From assembly GCF_900496995.4 (NCBI RefSeq), contig NW_024470326.1, positions 1-64,000 on the forward strand: 64,000 nucleotides of DNA, in the 5' to 3' direction. The notes below the pieces were generated by a model. The model worked only from the letters and a program-made list of their open reading frames with translations. It ran no database searches and was not told where the DNA came from. This document shows positions 35,905-46,230 of the stretch, in pieces (position 1 is the stretch's first letter; each line of letters opens with the position of its first letter). Position numbers and translations under genes: made by a program. This DNA comes from Aquila chrysaetos chrysaetos (lineage: Eukaryota > Chordata > Aves > Accipitriformes > Accipitridae).

Positions 35905-36530
35905 CCGAATCACAGACATGTTGAGATTGGAAGGGACCAGTTCAACCCCCTCAGCTGTGGAAGGCTCAGCTAGAGTATGTTGCTCAGCACCTTATCTAGG
36001 TGGGTATGGAGTACCCCCATGGATGCGGATTGCACAACCTCTCCGGGAAGCCTGTTCCAGTGTTTAACCACCCTCACAGTCAAACACAGTTTTCTGGGGT
36101 TCAGATGGAATTTTATACCCATTAATGAGATCCCCCTCAGCCTTTTCTTCTCCAGGCTGAACAGTCCCACATCTCTCAGCCTTTCCTCCTAGGAAAGATG
36201 CTCCAGTCCCTTAAACCAGCTTTGTGGCCCTTTGCTGCACTTGCTTGAGTAGGTCAACAAGTATGATGAACTGGGCAGCGCAGCACTTGACACAGCACTC
36301 CAGCTGTGGCCTCAGCAGTGCTGAGTAGAGGGGAAGGAGCACCTCCTTCCATCTGCCAGCAATGCTTCTCCTCATGCAGCCCAGGAGGCTGTTGGCCTTT
36401 GCCATGAGGGTGCATTGCTCGCTCATGCTCAGCTGCTTGTCCTCTGGGACCTCAAGGTCCTTCTCTGTGGAGCTGCTCTCTAGCTGGTCGACCCCCAGCA
36501 TGACGTCCACAGTGGGGTTGGATCACAGGC
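35905..36530 (-). mobile_element. CR1 LINE 3' end
   Basis: Reversed CR1 3' end: TGAGATTGGAAGGGACCAG near 35925, CTGTTCCAGTGTTTAACCAC near 36053, TCTCCAGGCTGAACAGTCCC near 36150 and CTCATGCAGCCCAGGAGGCT near 36374. It borders the minisatellite at its 3' side. Confidence 0.9.
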
Positions 36531-37299
36531 TGTCCTGAAAAGCAAGGGTGGTTTCCAGGTGCCAATGACTGAAATGGGGGAGCAGAGCCATCACATGTGA
36601 AGTGATCTAAAGGCTATGCCAGTTCAAAACTGTTATCTTCTGCTGCTGCCTCAGAGGCCTTAAATCTTCAGCAGGAACCCGGCAGCTCTGAGATCCCTCC
36701 ATCTCCCTCTCTTGTAGCAATTAAGCTGATAGGACCCCAGTCACAGGCTTGCTTTCAATTCTGTTTGCAGCCTAAAGCACCCCATTGGTCTGCAGATATG
36801 CCAGGAAACTTGCATAAGGAACCCACTCCTGTGGACAAGAAGGTGGATGTTCCCAGGAATCTCAGGAGGCGTGGCATACCCATAGCTGTGCTCAGGGAGC
36901 TGGTCAAATGCCTCGTCTCCATTGCTGTAATGGTGGCCTAGATGCCTAGTTCATGTGTCAACTCTCTCTGTGGCTGCTGACATTTACTGAGCAACCTGGT
37001 CTGACCTCAGAGCTGGCCCTGCTTGGAGCTGGGCATTGGACTATAGACCACCTGAGCTCCCTTCCACCCTGAATTGTCCGATGAGCGTATGATGTAGAGA
37101 CCCTCGCCTCCAACTCGATCTCTTCTTGTACAGCGTGTGCCAAGGCACAGGCTCCTGGAAAGGCTAGTTGGGGAGTGTCTAGTCCAACCTCCAGGCTGGC
37201 TGTGACTTTGAGGAGCAAAGAAGAGCTCCAAAGGTGGAAATCACAACACCACTCCTCCTAGTCCATTTTATTTTATCCTCAGGCTCAGCCTAAAGCTCC
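36531..37299. other. Unassigned spacer
   Basis: No gene recognised. The part around 37130-37220 (ending in a GTCTAGTCCAACCTCCAGGC run) could be another old CR1-type edge, but I cannot place it firmly. Confidence 0.4.
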
Positions 37300-37649
37300 C
37301 AAGAGGCAAGTTGTGGCTGTTGCCTCCGACATATCATTGGCCACTGCAGAAGAGAGCTTGGCTCCACCATCTCTCCAGGTAGCTGTAGGCTCTTCTTAGG
37401 TGGCCCCAGGCCTCCTTCAGCAGGCTGGAGAGGCCCAGTTCCCTCACACTCTCCTCGCAGCTCGTGCCTTAAGCTCCTCACTCCACCTTGGCAGACCTCC
37501 TCCGGACCTTCTCCAGTTTCTCTGCTCTCCTTTTGAAATGGGAGGCCCACTGGCTCATATGGCATCATCCTGCTGCCCAGGCCCTTCTCCTCAGAGCACT
37601 CCTTAGCCGGCCAGGTCTCTACCCATGCTGCTGCATGGAGTTGTTGGGC
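37300..37649 (-). mobile_element. CR1 LINE fragment, part 1
   Basis: Reversed CR1 3' region with CCTTCAGCAGGCTGGAGAGG near 37413 and CTCCGGACCTTCTCCAGTTT near 37499. It is interrupted by an LTR and appears to resume at 38132. Confidence 0.65.
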
Positions 37650-38131
37650 AGCTTGTGGGTTGGGATAAAAACAGATAATAGGTGAATGAAAACAGATTAA
37701 AACAAATATAAACCCAACCCAACAGGCAATGCAGAGGCAATCACTTCCCACCTCCCACAAGCAGAGTGACACCCAGCCAGTCTCCCTTCAACAGACACCT
37801 TGAATGACAGGAAACTCCATCACCTTCTTCCTCTGCCTGAGCTTTTATGGCTGAGCATGACGTCGTATGGTATGGAATATCCCTTTGGTCAGATGGGGTC
37901 AGCTGGCCTGGCTGTGTCCCATTGCCCCCCAACTTCTCGCCCACCCCCAGCCTACTCACTGGGAGGGAGCAGAGCGAGAAACAGAGAAGGCCTTGACGCT
38001 GTGCAAACACTCTTCAGCAACAGCTAAAACGCTGGTGTGTTATCAACACTGTTCTAGGCACCAATGCAAAACAGAACACCATAGGGGCTGCTACGAAGAA
38101 AGTGAACCCCACCCCAGCCAGACCCAGGACA
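37650..38131 (-). mobile_element. ERVL-type LTR inserted in CR1
   Basis: On the minus strand it begins TGTCCTGGGTCTGGCTGGGG (plus-strand end at 38131) and contains the family landmark GGGGTCAGCTGGCCTGGCT near 37896 on the plus strand. Its U5 end (TTGTGGGTTGGGATAAAAAC near 37657) is close to the left edge and may be trimmed. It splits CR1 sequence. Confidence 0.7.
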
Positions 38132-38907
38132 CTTGAACCAGGGTCCCAAAAAGGGACACAGTAGTGTACAGGTGGCTGACAAGTGATGGGCAGGGGAGAC
38201 AATAATTTCCCCATCTTTTGGCGAGGTTCTTCTCTCTACACTCCAGGACACTGCTGGCCACCTCTGCTACCAGGTAGCCCTGGATCATGTGGATCACTGC
38301 TGGATGGTGTTTTGCCTTCTGTCCCCCAGCACCACCAGGGCTGTTTCCTCAGAGGTGCTCTCTGGCCAGGCAGCCCCCTTCCCCTGCCACTGCAGGGTGT
38401 TAGTCTATCCCAGGCACAGGATCTGGCCTTTGTCTTTCTTGTATCTCACAACGTTCCTGACAGGACAGTCCTTCTGCCTGTTAGGTTCCCCTGAATGGCA
38501 TCCCAAGGCACAGGAATGGTCCTCCCAATATAGTGCCACCAACAAACGTGGTGAGAGTTGCCTCCTCCGGGTCATGGATACAGGTGTAAAACTGCACAGC
38601 GCCCAGGAGAGTCCCCTGTGCAGCCCCACAATGTGCCAAGGTGTCCCACTGGCCTCCAGGTAGGGTATGGCCCCTTCACCACTGCTCTCAGCCTCATCAT
38701 CCAACTGCTGTTTTGCCCATCTCTTTGTCTATCCATCCAGACCGTACTGTCCTAACTTGAGCAGAAGAATATTGAGGGAGACTGTGCCAAAAGTCTTGCT
38801 GAAGTGCAGGTAAACAACATCCACCATGTTCCCCTCATGCACAAATGCACTTCCTTCATCATGACGGCAATCAGGTTGGCAAGGCCTGATTTACCCTTGG
38901 GAAGTGT
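38132..38907 (-). mobile_element. CR1 LINE fragment, part 2
   Basis: Reversed CR1 with GCCACCAACAAACGTGGTGA near 38536, a GCCAAAAGTCTTGCTGAAGT run near 38788 and an AAACAACATCCACCATGTTC run near 38813, all landmarks of the CR1 3' ORF2/UTR region. Confidence 0.75.
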
Positions 38908-39672
38908 GAAATGTGTTCATCTGATTCGTGTCAATATAAACAATGCTAGGGCCGCATAATAAAATGTGACCCTCACTTTAACCATTTTGTTGGTCCTCAT
39001 ATAACCACAGGCCAGGAGGAAACAGATGATATGTATATCGTTCTTTTTTGCCAGCCCAAAACCGGTTTTGTTGTTAACTGCGCAGTGTTAAACAAGAGAT
39101 CCTAGGGGAGAACTGAGGCATTTATCATAGTATTAAGCGAGGTTACGAACGGGGTGATCTTTAGTATGTATGAATAGAGGGTGTATTGAAGTGGCAGTGT
39201 GTAAGCAATTTGTTATATGCATTTGTTGGGGGGGGGGGGGGGGTGTCTGTTGCGAACTTGCTTGGGTTTTGATGGCCACAGCTGGTGTTGTGCAGGGTGT
39301 CCTCTCGCACAGGATGTCTGCTGTCATGCCCGAGCAGCGAGGAGCAGTGAGGAGATACATTGTATAGAAGACCCCTCAGCCAATGAGGAGAGTTCGAGAA
39401 GTTTCTAGGAGAACTGAAGACCCCTCAGCCAATGAGGAGAGTTCGAGAAGTTTCTAGGAGAACTGAAGACCCCTCAGCCAATGAGGAGAGTCTTGAAAGG
39501 ACACGATGTAACTAATGTTGGACTATAAAAGAAGCTGGGTTGTTTTTCACAGCGGGCATCTTGGTAGAGCAGAGACCCCTGATCCACGCAGCGCTGTTTG
39601 CTTGCCTTTATTCATTTAATAAATTGTAAACTTTGATTGGAATCCTGTTTGAGACTAAATTCATTTATCACA
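38908..39672 (+). mobile_element. Solo LTR with triplicated CCAAT repeat
   Basis: A promoter-like order is visible: three CCAAT boxes in a 49-bp tandem repeat (39367-39491), TATA box TATAAAA (39524-39530) and AATAAA (39618-39623), ending near ATCACA at 39672. This is typical of gammaretrovirus-like U3 regions. The left end is uncertain (a TGTGAAATGTG at 38908 is one candidate). No coding viral sequence adjoins it. A run of 16 G occupies 39228-39243. Confidence 0.65.
39367..39491 (+). repeat. 49-bp tandem repeat, 2.5 copies
   Basis: Units start at 39367, 39416 and 39465, exactly 49 bases apart, each starting GAAGACCCCTCAGCCAATGA. The first two are complete; the third stops after 27 bases. Each unit carries one CCAAT motif, consistent with a duplicated LTR enhancer. 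Confidence 0.95.
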
Positions 39673-40679
39673 AGGAGACGGGCGCAACTTGGGTTTGTCT
39701 TCACTCTCAAGAGACCCCTACCAATTCCATGACCCTTTACAGAGGACATTCCAAAGAAATATCAGTCTTTCCCTGTAATTGCGTTACCACTGTTCTGCCT
39801 GTTCTTCGGTGTATTTAGTTTCTCTAGTCTTTCATGTAGTTACACCTGTCCTGACAAAATGACCGTTTGTGAAAGTCATCTTTTCAGATGCAGGCTGCCT
39901 AGGCAAAGGCCCTTTCCATTATGCTCCACTTCTCTCCTTCCCTTACTCTTTGTTCATTCAGATACCTCTCCCCTATGCAGCTGCTTTGAGCTTCAGGGAG
40001 TTAAAAGCTTGCCTGTCTTCCAGTAGTCTAATAGTCTCTTTAGCCAATTCTTTAATTGTGTTTGTATCTAACTTTTTCGTATTCATCAGAAACATTTCTC
40101 GTAAGATTATCCCTTGTAGACAGACAGCCTCATTAGGGGCAGCTGGACTTTGCATATGGTTGAGGAGTGTGACGTTGTTTATGAAACTTAATTATGATTT
40201 TCTTTGCTTTGCTTGCAAACAGGAAAAAATCTTCTGGGCCTGTGTGCAGCCAGCTCTCTAAGGAGAGCAGGGGGGAGATGATGCAATGGAGCTGTAACAT
40301 CCAACTGTAGAGATCAGTGGAGGAAACTGAGGCAAGGAACAGAGATGTAAGCCCCAGGTGGCCAAGGTCAGAAGTGGTGAGGTTTGAGAGGTGAGGAGCA
40401 AGGTTGTCCATACAGTGTCAGAGCTCAAGGCACTGCTCTTCCTAGCTGTCCAGACCTCCTGAGGAGACACTCTGGATCATTATCACTTGGAGAATGCTTC
40501 TATCACCTCTTCTCTAAATTGAAGAGTAAGAAAAACTATTCTTTAAAAGGAAAAAAATTATGGGTATAGGTGCAGTTTGAAATCTTCCTCCTTAACTACA
40601 CTATGAAATTTTTCTAATTAGCTGTACAAGTCTTGAAGACTTGGAGAAAATTGCAGGAAGAAAGAAGGCTCGTTAGAAC
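39673..40679. other. Unassigned sequence
   Basis: No LTR, CR1 or coding domain recognised. A minus-strand frame at 39973-40155 reads as a short helical polar peptide without known resemblance. Confidence 0.4.
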
Positions 40680-41300
40680 TTTCTGTATTTTAATGAGCCC
40701 CATGGTGTGTTTGAGGCTGAGTCCATGGACCTCAGCTACTGAGAGCAGACTGAAAGAAACTTCTCAAGAAGCCAAAGTCAGAAGCAAAGTACCTTGAAGC
40801 ATTAATGGGCCCCACTGAGGGCCATTACTGACAAAGCCTCCCCAGGGACTCGTTAGAGCAGATAACTGGAGGCTGTGATTGCAGGTAGGCAAAAGCACTG
40901 TGAAGGTGGCTCTAATGCTGAGAAAATATTTGGTATGTTTTATGCAGCAGAAAGGCCAAGCCCTGATCTCCAGACCTTGGGCAGACAGATTCTGTCCCTC
41001 ACAGGTGAGTCAGGGCTCTTCCTGGGGGCAGCAAGATGTGAGGGTGAGCAATGCCAAGAGTAGGAAAACTGTGCAACACCTCTTGGCCTCCCCAAGCAGG
41101 GGTGAGGAAGAAACTAAGTCCAGAGCCTCAAAACAAGTTTTACCTGGTAGGCCTCAGGGGCAGAAGCTACTGTCAAATCCAAGATGACAAATCCCTTGGA
41201 CCTGTTCTGCCTTTCAGCCTTGCCAGAGCACTTGGCCATCTCTACTGCAGGCTGTCATAACCTGTCCCATGCTTTACCTCCTTCCCTTCAGGCTGTTGAT
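40680..41300 (+). repeat. Dispersed repeat of unknown family, copy B
   Basis: A diverged relative of 9885-10480 in the same orientation, sharing the landmarks listed there (TAATGAGCCC, AAGTCAGAAGCAAAG, GGGCTCTTCCTGGGGGCA, CTTGGCCATCTC) in the same order and similar spacing. Confidence 0.5.
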
Positions 41301-41439
41301 GTCCACCTTGCTTTCCCAGCTAGCTCTCACCCCAGCATTTCTGTTCCTTCACTGATGTCTCTCCAGCCTGGCTGGATATACTGCACCGAGGCTGCGTGCC
41401 TTTCTTACTGGGGACGTAACAAACCAGAACCTCCAGGTA

Positions 41440-42190
41440 CAGAACAACCACCAAGTCACGTGCCTGCTGCTGGCTGTCAGATTCTCAGGCAGTAGTGATG
41501 TCATAGCCGAGATGCCAGCCATGTGTCTGCTGATGGCCAATGACCCAAAGAGATTAGAGGTTCCAATGACCTCACACTTGCCTTCATGGGCATGTGCCTC
41601 CTACTGTCCTATGAGCTTCTCAGACATAATTGGTGTCAGAGTGATAGCCCAACCCATCAGCCTTCTTGTGGCATGTCAGCTGACCACCCAGAAGTAACCT
41701 CACCATGATCTTCCAAGCCACATGCCTGCTGCTGTCCTGTCACGTAGTCAGGCAGAAGAGGTGTGAGAACCCATATCCCAGCCCTTGTCCTGGACAAGCC
41801 TACCAGGTACTTGGGGAAAGGGATTCTCACAATCAAGATGCTTTTGCTGGCCTGGCAGACACACTGGCAGATGTGAGCGTAGAAGCACATACGCCAGCCA
41901 TGAGTCAAGGGCTGACCTATCAGCTCCTTCAGAAAGAAGTGACCTCACAGTCCCTTTCCCAGCCATCTTCCTGCTGCTGGCCTGTCAACTCCAAGGACAG
42001 AAGGGACCTCCCAGCCACCTTCCCAGCCTTGTGCCTCCTGCTGTCCCATGAGATCCTGAGGCACAGCTGACCTCACCATAGCATTCCCACCCATCTTCTC
42101 CTTGTGGCCTACGAGCTCATCAGGTACAGGTCACCTCACATTCCTGTCGCAATGCCATGTGACCTTTCTGGGACCTCACGATCCCTGCCC
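41440..42190 (+). repeat. Degenerate tandem array, ~65-75 bp period
   Basis: A phrase like CATGTGCCTGCTGCTGTCC followed by ATGAG, TCAGGCAGA and GTGACCTCACA recurs near 41457, 41521, 41592, 41658, 41722, 41963, 42030 and 42092. Units are strongly diverged and unequal. Traces continue near 42910. It borders the telomere-like repeats. Confidence 0.6.
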
Positions 42191-42284
42191 CAGTCCCAGG
42201 GGGCCAAACAGCTTACGTAAGGTTGAGGAGAGGTGACCAAGCTGAGGGCAGTAGAGCGTGGGAAAGAGAGCTTCAGGGATTCGG

Positions 42285-42690
42285 TGTTCAGGTAGGAGCT
42301 TAGGGATTAGAGCTCACCTTTCAGGGTTGGGGATTAGGCAAAGGCTTAGGGAGAGAGTTTGGTGTTCTGCTGAGGTTCCCTGGCTAGTGTTTAAGGTGTG
42401 GGCTAGCATGGTGGGTCAGGGTTTTGTTTAGGGCTGGGGTGAGGGCTAGGATTAAGGGCAACATGTTAATACTGGGGTAGAGGCTAGGGGCTAGGGTGAG
42501 CAACCGGGTAAGTGTAAGGGTAAGGGGTTATGGGTTTGGGATTTGGCTTAGATGTAAGCTTTGAGGTTAGGGTTAGCCTAAGCTCAGTTAGGTTAGTAAC
42601 GGTGGATTACTGTCAGGGGGAGGAGAAGTATTTAGGGGTAGTGTTAGGTCTTAAGCTTCCTAGTTAGAGATAGTGTAAGGGCTTAACAGG
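42285..42690 (+). repeat. Degenerate telomere-like (TTAGGG) repeats
   Basis: About 400 bases packed with TTAGGG and one-base variants (TAGGG, TTAGGC, CTAGGG, TAAGGG), including GGTTAGGGTTAGCC near 42572 and TTTAGGGCTGGGG near 42428. The G-rich strand is the plus strand. The decay implies an old interstitial telomeric tract rather than a chromosome end. Confidence 0.75.
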
Positions 42691-43259
42691 AATGTATTCA
42701 CAGTCAGTGTTTTCACAGCAATGTCCCCTTAGCTCATTTTACCTCTTCAAAATCTTTTGTGTCTGTTGGTCAAGGCCCTCTTCCCTCCCCCAAATCCCCC
42801 ATTTCTTTTGCCCAGGCTCCTCCTGACCTCCCCAAATGTGTCACCTTGTTGAGGGTGGCTTCCTGATGACCTTCATGACCTCAGAGTATCTCTCTCCCTG
42901 CTGACCAGTGAGAAGTGACCTCACAGCCACCATCCAAGGGGACATAGTGTCTGCTGTGCTTGAGAGGCCTCTTCACAGCCTACCCAGCAGCACTGGAGGA
43001 AGGTGATGCCCTGCACCACCCCAGAGGTTCCCTGCCTGCAAACCCATTCGTAGATCCAAAGGGTTCCTGCATCACTTTTCCCACATGGGTGCTTCAGTTA
43101 CCACAGGGCAGCTTGGATGCCATGCCCACCTCTGTGCGGGCAACTGAATCAAGACCAGAATGTAAATTTTAGAAAAATGTGGAAGCCTATGCAGAAAAGG
43201 AAATCTATGTAATAGCAGAAAAAGTCTTAATTTCCAGCTTTTAATGATCTTGTATGAAA
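42691..43259. other. Unassigned spacer
   Basis: Apart from a possible stray unit of the ~70 bp array near 42910-42970, nothing was recognised. Confidence 0.4.
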
Positions 43260-43870
43260 TTTTGCTGATCACGGAGGGATGCTGCTGGGTTCCCAGAGGA
43301 CTTTGTACCACTGATGGAATTCGTTCCTGATCATCCAGCCAACTTCCCATGCACTGCATCGTCCATGTCTTCAGTCCAGATGTCAACAATGCGCCCTAAG
43401 GAGACTATGGGAAACCACATCCAAGGACTTGCAAAAGTCCAGGTACACAGCATGCCCTTCTTTCCCCTCCCACATGGGTTCAGCAATCCTTTTCTTGTCC
43501 TTCAAGCGATGGAGATGGCTGCAAGAGCATTTTCCCTGTCACCTTGCCAGGGACTGAGGTGAAGGTGGCCAACCTGAAGCACTCCCAAGGTGAAGGTGGC
43601 CAACCTGTCACACTCCCAATCCACCTTTTTGCCCTTTTTGAAGATGGATTTGAGATTTGCCTTTTCTGAGGATCTTGGAACCTCCCTGATCTCTCTGCCC
43701 CTTCCAAGATGTTTGAGAGAGGCCTCGTGATGACACCAGCCAGCTCCACCAGCACCTCTCTGCTGCATCGCACACCAAAAGCCGTCTTCATATCCCACAC
43801 TTGCAGGGGAGTGCCCAGGACACCGCACGTGCCAGTCCGGGTCCTCTTGGCTGGTTCAAAAGAGAACCAG
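43260..43870 (-). mobile_element. CR1 LINE fragment
   Basis: Reversed CR1 ORF2 3' region: CTTGCAAAAGTCCAGGTACA near 43429, CCTTTTTGCCCTTTTTGAAG near 43624 and a CCAGCCAGCTCCACCAGCAC run near 43736. A short local duplication (GGTGAAGGTGGCCAACCTG twice near 43558 and 43590) lies inside it. Confidence 0.75.
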
Positions 43871-43974
43871 AAACGATCTCCTCCTGCAGGCCCACAACTC
43901 CCATGGGCTCTCCGTGCAGCTCACAGCTTCCCTGAGCATTTTTCTCAGTGTCCCCCTGCCCCAACCTTTCTAGT

Positions 43975-44350
43975 CCACAGGCTGTAGATGAGAGGATTGA
44001 ACAGGGATGTGAGGATGGTGTAGATAAGGGGCTTTGTCAGCCTATCTCAGCAGGGCTCTTCTGGGCATCACACACCCAAGGATGAGGGTGTTGTAGAAAA
44101 GAGTGGCAGTAGTGAGGCGGGAGGAGCAGGTGGAGAAGTCTTTCTGCCTGCCCGCGCCGGATGGGAGACGTTCCTCAGGGTGGCAGCTCTGATGCACACA
44201 GGATGACCATGTGAACAGGAAGGGGAGGATGGGATCTAAAAAGCAGGTCATGACAGCAAAGAGCATGAGTGTCACAGTGCCAGTGTGTGAAAGCTCCAGC
44301 AATGGGGTGAAATCACAGAAGAAGTGGTTCACTCCACTGGGGGCCACAGA
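43975..44350 (-). pseudogene. Olfactory receptor fragment, different subfamily
   Basis: In coding order it reads VNHFFCDFTPLLELS (the extracellular loop 2 to TM5 region; 44300-44335), a TM5 hydrophobic run, a RQKDFSTCSS motif matching the conserved KAFSTC at TM6 (near 44130), and then, in another frame, KPLIYTILTSLFNPLIYS near 43985-44040. TM1-TM4 are missing and the TM6-TM7 junction is shifted. Motif details differ from the other four copies, so it belongs to another OR subfamily. It lies outside the inverted duplication. Confidence 0.85.
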
Positions 44351-44579
44351 ACGCTATCTGGGACGTGACTGAAATGATTACTGCAGCTGAACAGAAATCC
44401 CCCTAGCGAAGGAGACAGACCTGGCAGTTCCTGAGTCTTGTAGAGAGCAGGGGGTGGCACACAGCCCAGTACTGATCGTAGGATGTAGTCACCAGCAGTA
44501 AACACTCTGCACATGCAAAAGGACATGAGGTCCTTAGAGCTCCAGTGCCTCATTGCCTCCTCACCCACCTTCCACAGTG
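44351..44579. other. Short spacer before the right arm
   Basis: About 70 bases (44500-44579) match 10315-10385 in reverse. The right arm starts sharply at 44580. Confidence 0.5.
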
Positions 44580-45589
44580 CCTGCTCATGAACCTGGAGAC
44601 TTCCTGGGGCTGCTGACAAAAGACCTTTTCTGTTTCCTCTCCCTGAGCAAGCAGTTTGTAACTGCAAACACCAGGTCACTCCTGCTGACTCCTGCTCTCA
44701 TCCTAAATGACAAAAGCTGGTCCAACCTGTTGTCTGTCACATAGAGGACCCCCACAAATCCAAGCTTCCCCTTCATACAGGGGACATAGTCCTCGTCCTC
44801 CCTGCTGCTCCCTGGGCAGAGCCTGTAGCCCTCCATTGCAGCACCACAGCTCAGCAAGCTGTCCCACCACGTCTCATTTCATCCAAAACCATCACAGTTC
44901 TGTGACAAGCCATGGGTCTCCAGCTCCTCCTGGCAGTGCACATTTGGGCCACGGCATCTCAGCTGTGGCAGCTTAGTGGACAACAGACTTCTCACAGGGA
45001 AACCTGAACACTGGTCCTGACCAGAAAAAGATTGACCATCGAGTTCTTAGGGCTGCGCTGCACCCTGCTGCGCGTCCAGCACGGCCATCAAACCTGTGTT
45101 ATGCTGCACAGATCCCTGGGCCACAGGACAACCTCAGCAGCATATTATCACACACGAGCCTGCAGGCAGGTCCCACTCTGTACTGGACATCGTGCCTCCT
45201 GCGTGGCCTTGCCTGTATCTAACCGTGCAGCAAAACATTCTCATGAAAACATCGTTTCTGTTTGACTGTTGAGACGATGAGTAGAGTTGTTCCTTGTAAG
45301 AAAATCCTATAGTAGCTTGGATGACCAAAAGAGGAGACTGTTTTCTATGGATGGGGTCTGCATGGTTTGCTGCATTCAGGTAGAAGGCCCGTTCAATGCT
45401 ACACCACCTGGGGTTCTCACCATCTAAAGGGGCCTAAGATGATCTGCATGGCTCTCTCCTTATAGTGTTAACGATGATGAACATAGTTTTAAAATGCAGC
45501 TCACTGTGTCCGAGTTCCTTTCTTCCTGGGGTCATACCAGACCAGCACCTCCTCGAGAAAAAAAATCACTCTCTCAGCACCCTTGGATG

Positions 45590-46230
45590 CAGCCCCTATG
45601 GTTCCCATGGACTGGTAAGGGTGTAGTTTGCTTGAGTAACCCCGCGCTTGATCCCCATCCGCTGCTGGTTGTTCTCCTCCAGAGTCCTGCCTCACAGCTC
45701 AAAGGCCTGGGAGACCTTGCTGGTATTAACCGAGGCTGTGACGTAGAGTACCTCAGGTCTATCTAGAGCTACTCTTCCTCATTTCAGCAGTGGTCCTACC
45801 TTATCTCTTTTGCTTCTGTAACAGTTCCTGAAGTACCAAAAGTTCATCTTGCTGCCCTTGAAATCCTTTTTGAGCTTCCACCGAGTTTTGACATGGACCA
45901 TTGCTGTGCTTGGAGGATGATGTCCTTGAAGACAAGATGTATCCAGGCACACTCTGAAAATTCTTGGTCTTTTCATTGACTGGATCATCAAGGGAGTGAG
46001 TAAAAACCCCTGTGTGACATGCTTCCTGTTCATGCAATGCCTGCAGCTCTTGGGTGGAGAAGGAGCAGACCTTGCCTCTCTGATGACTGATGCCTCTGAC
46101 TGATGGCTTTAGTGTATGGCAAACAGGCACCAAATCGCACTCTCTGTGATGCCGTCTGGGACGTCTATGATGCACCCACCCTGAATGGGAATTGCTTTCC
46201 TGCAGCTCCTGTGAGGTCCCTGCCAGCCTT
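45590..46230 (-). mobile_element. CR1 LINE fragment within the right arm
   Basis: Counterpart of 6000-6670 in the left arm. The plus-strand phrase GTTGTTCTCCTCCAGAGTCC near 45668 also matches CR1 sequence at about 21790. Its presence in both arms shows it predates the duplication. Confidence 0.6.

Noticed and set aside
42285..42690. Active chromosome end
   Set aside because: The repeats are degenerate and are followed by more than 20 kb of other sequence, so this is at most an interstitial relic.
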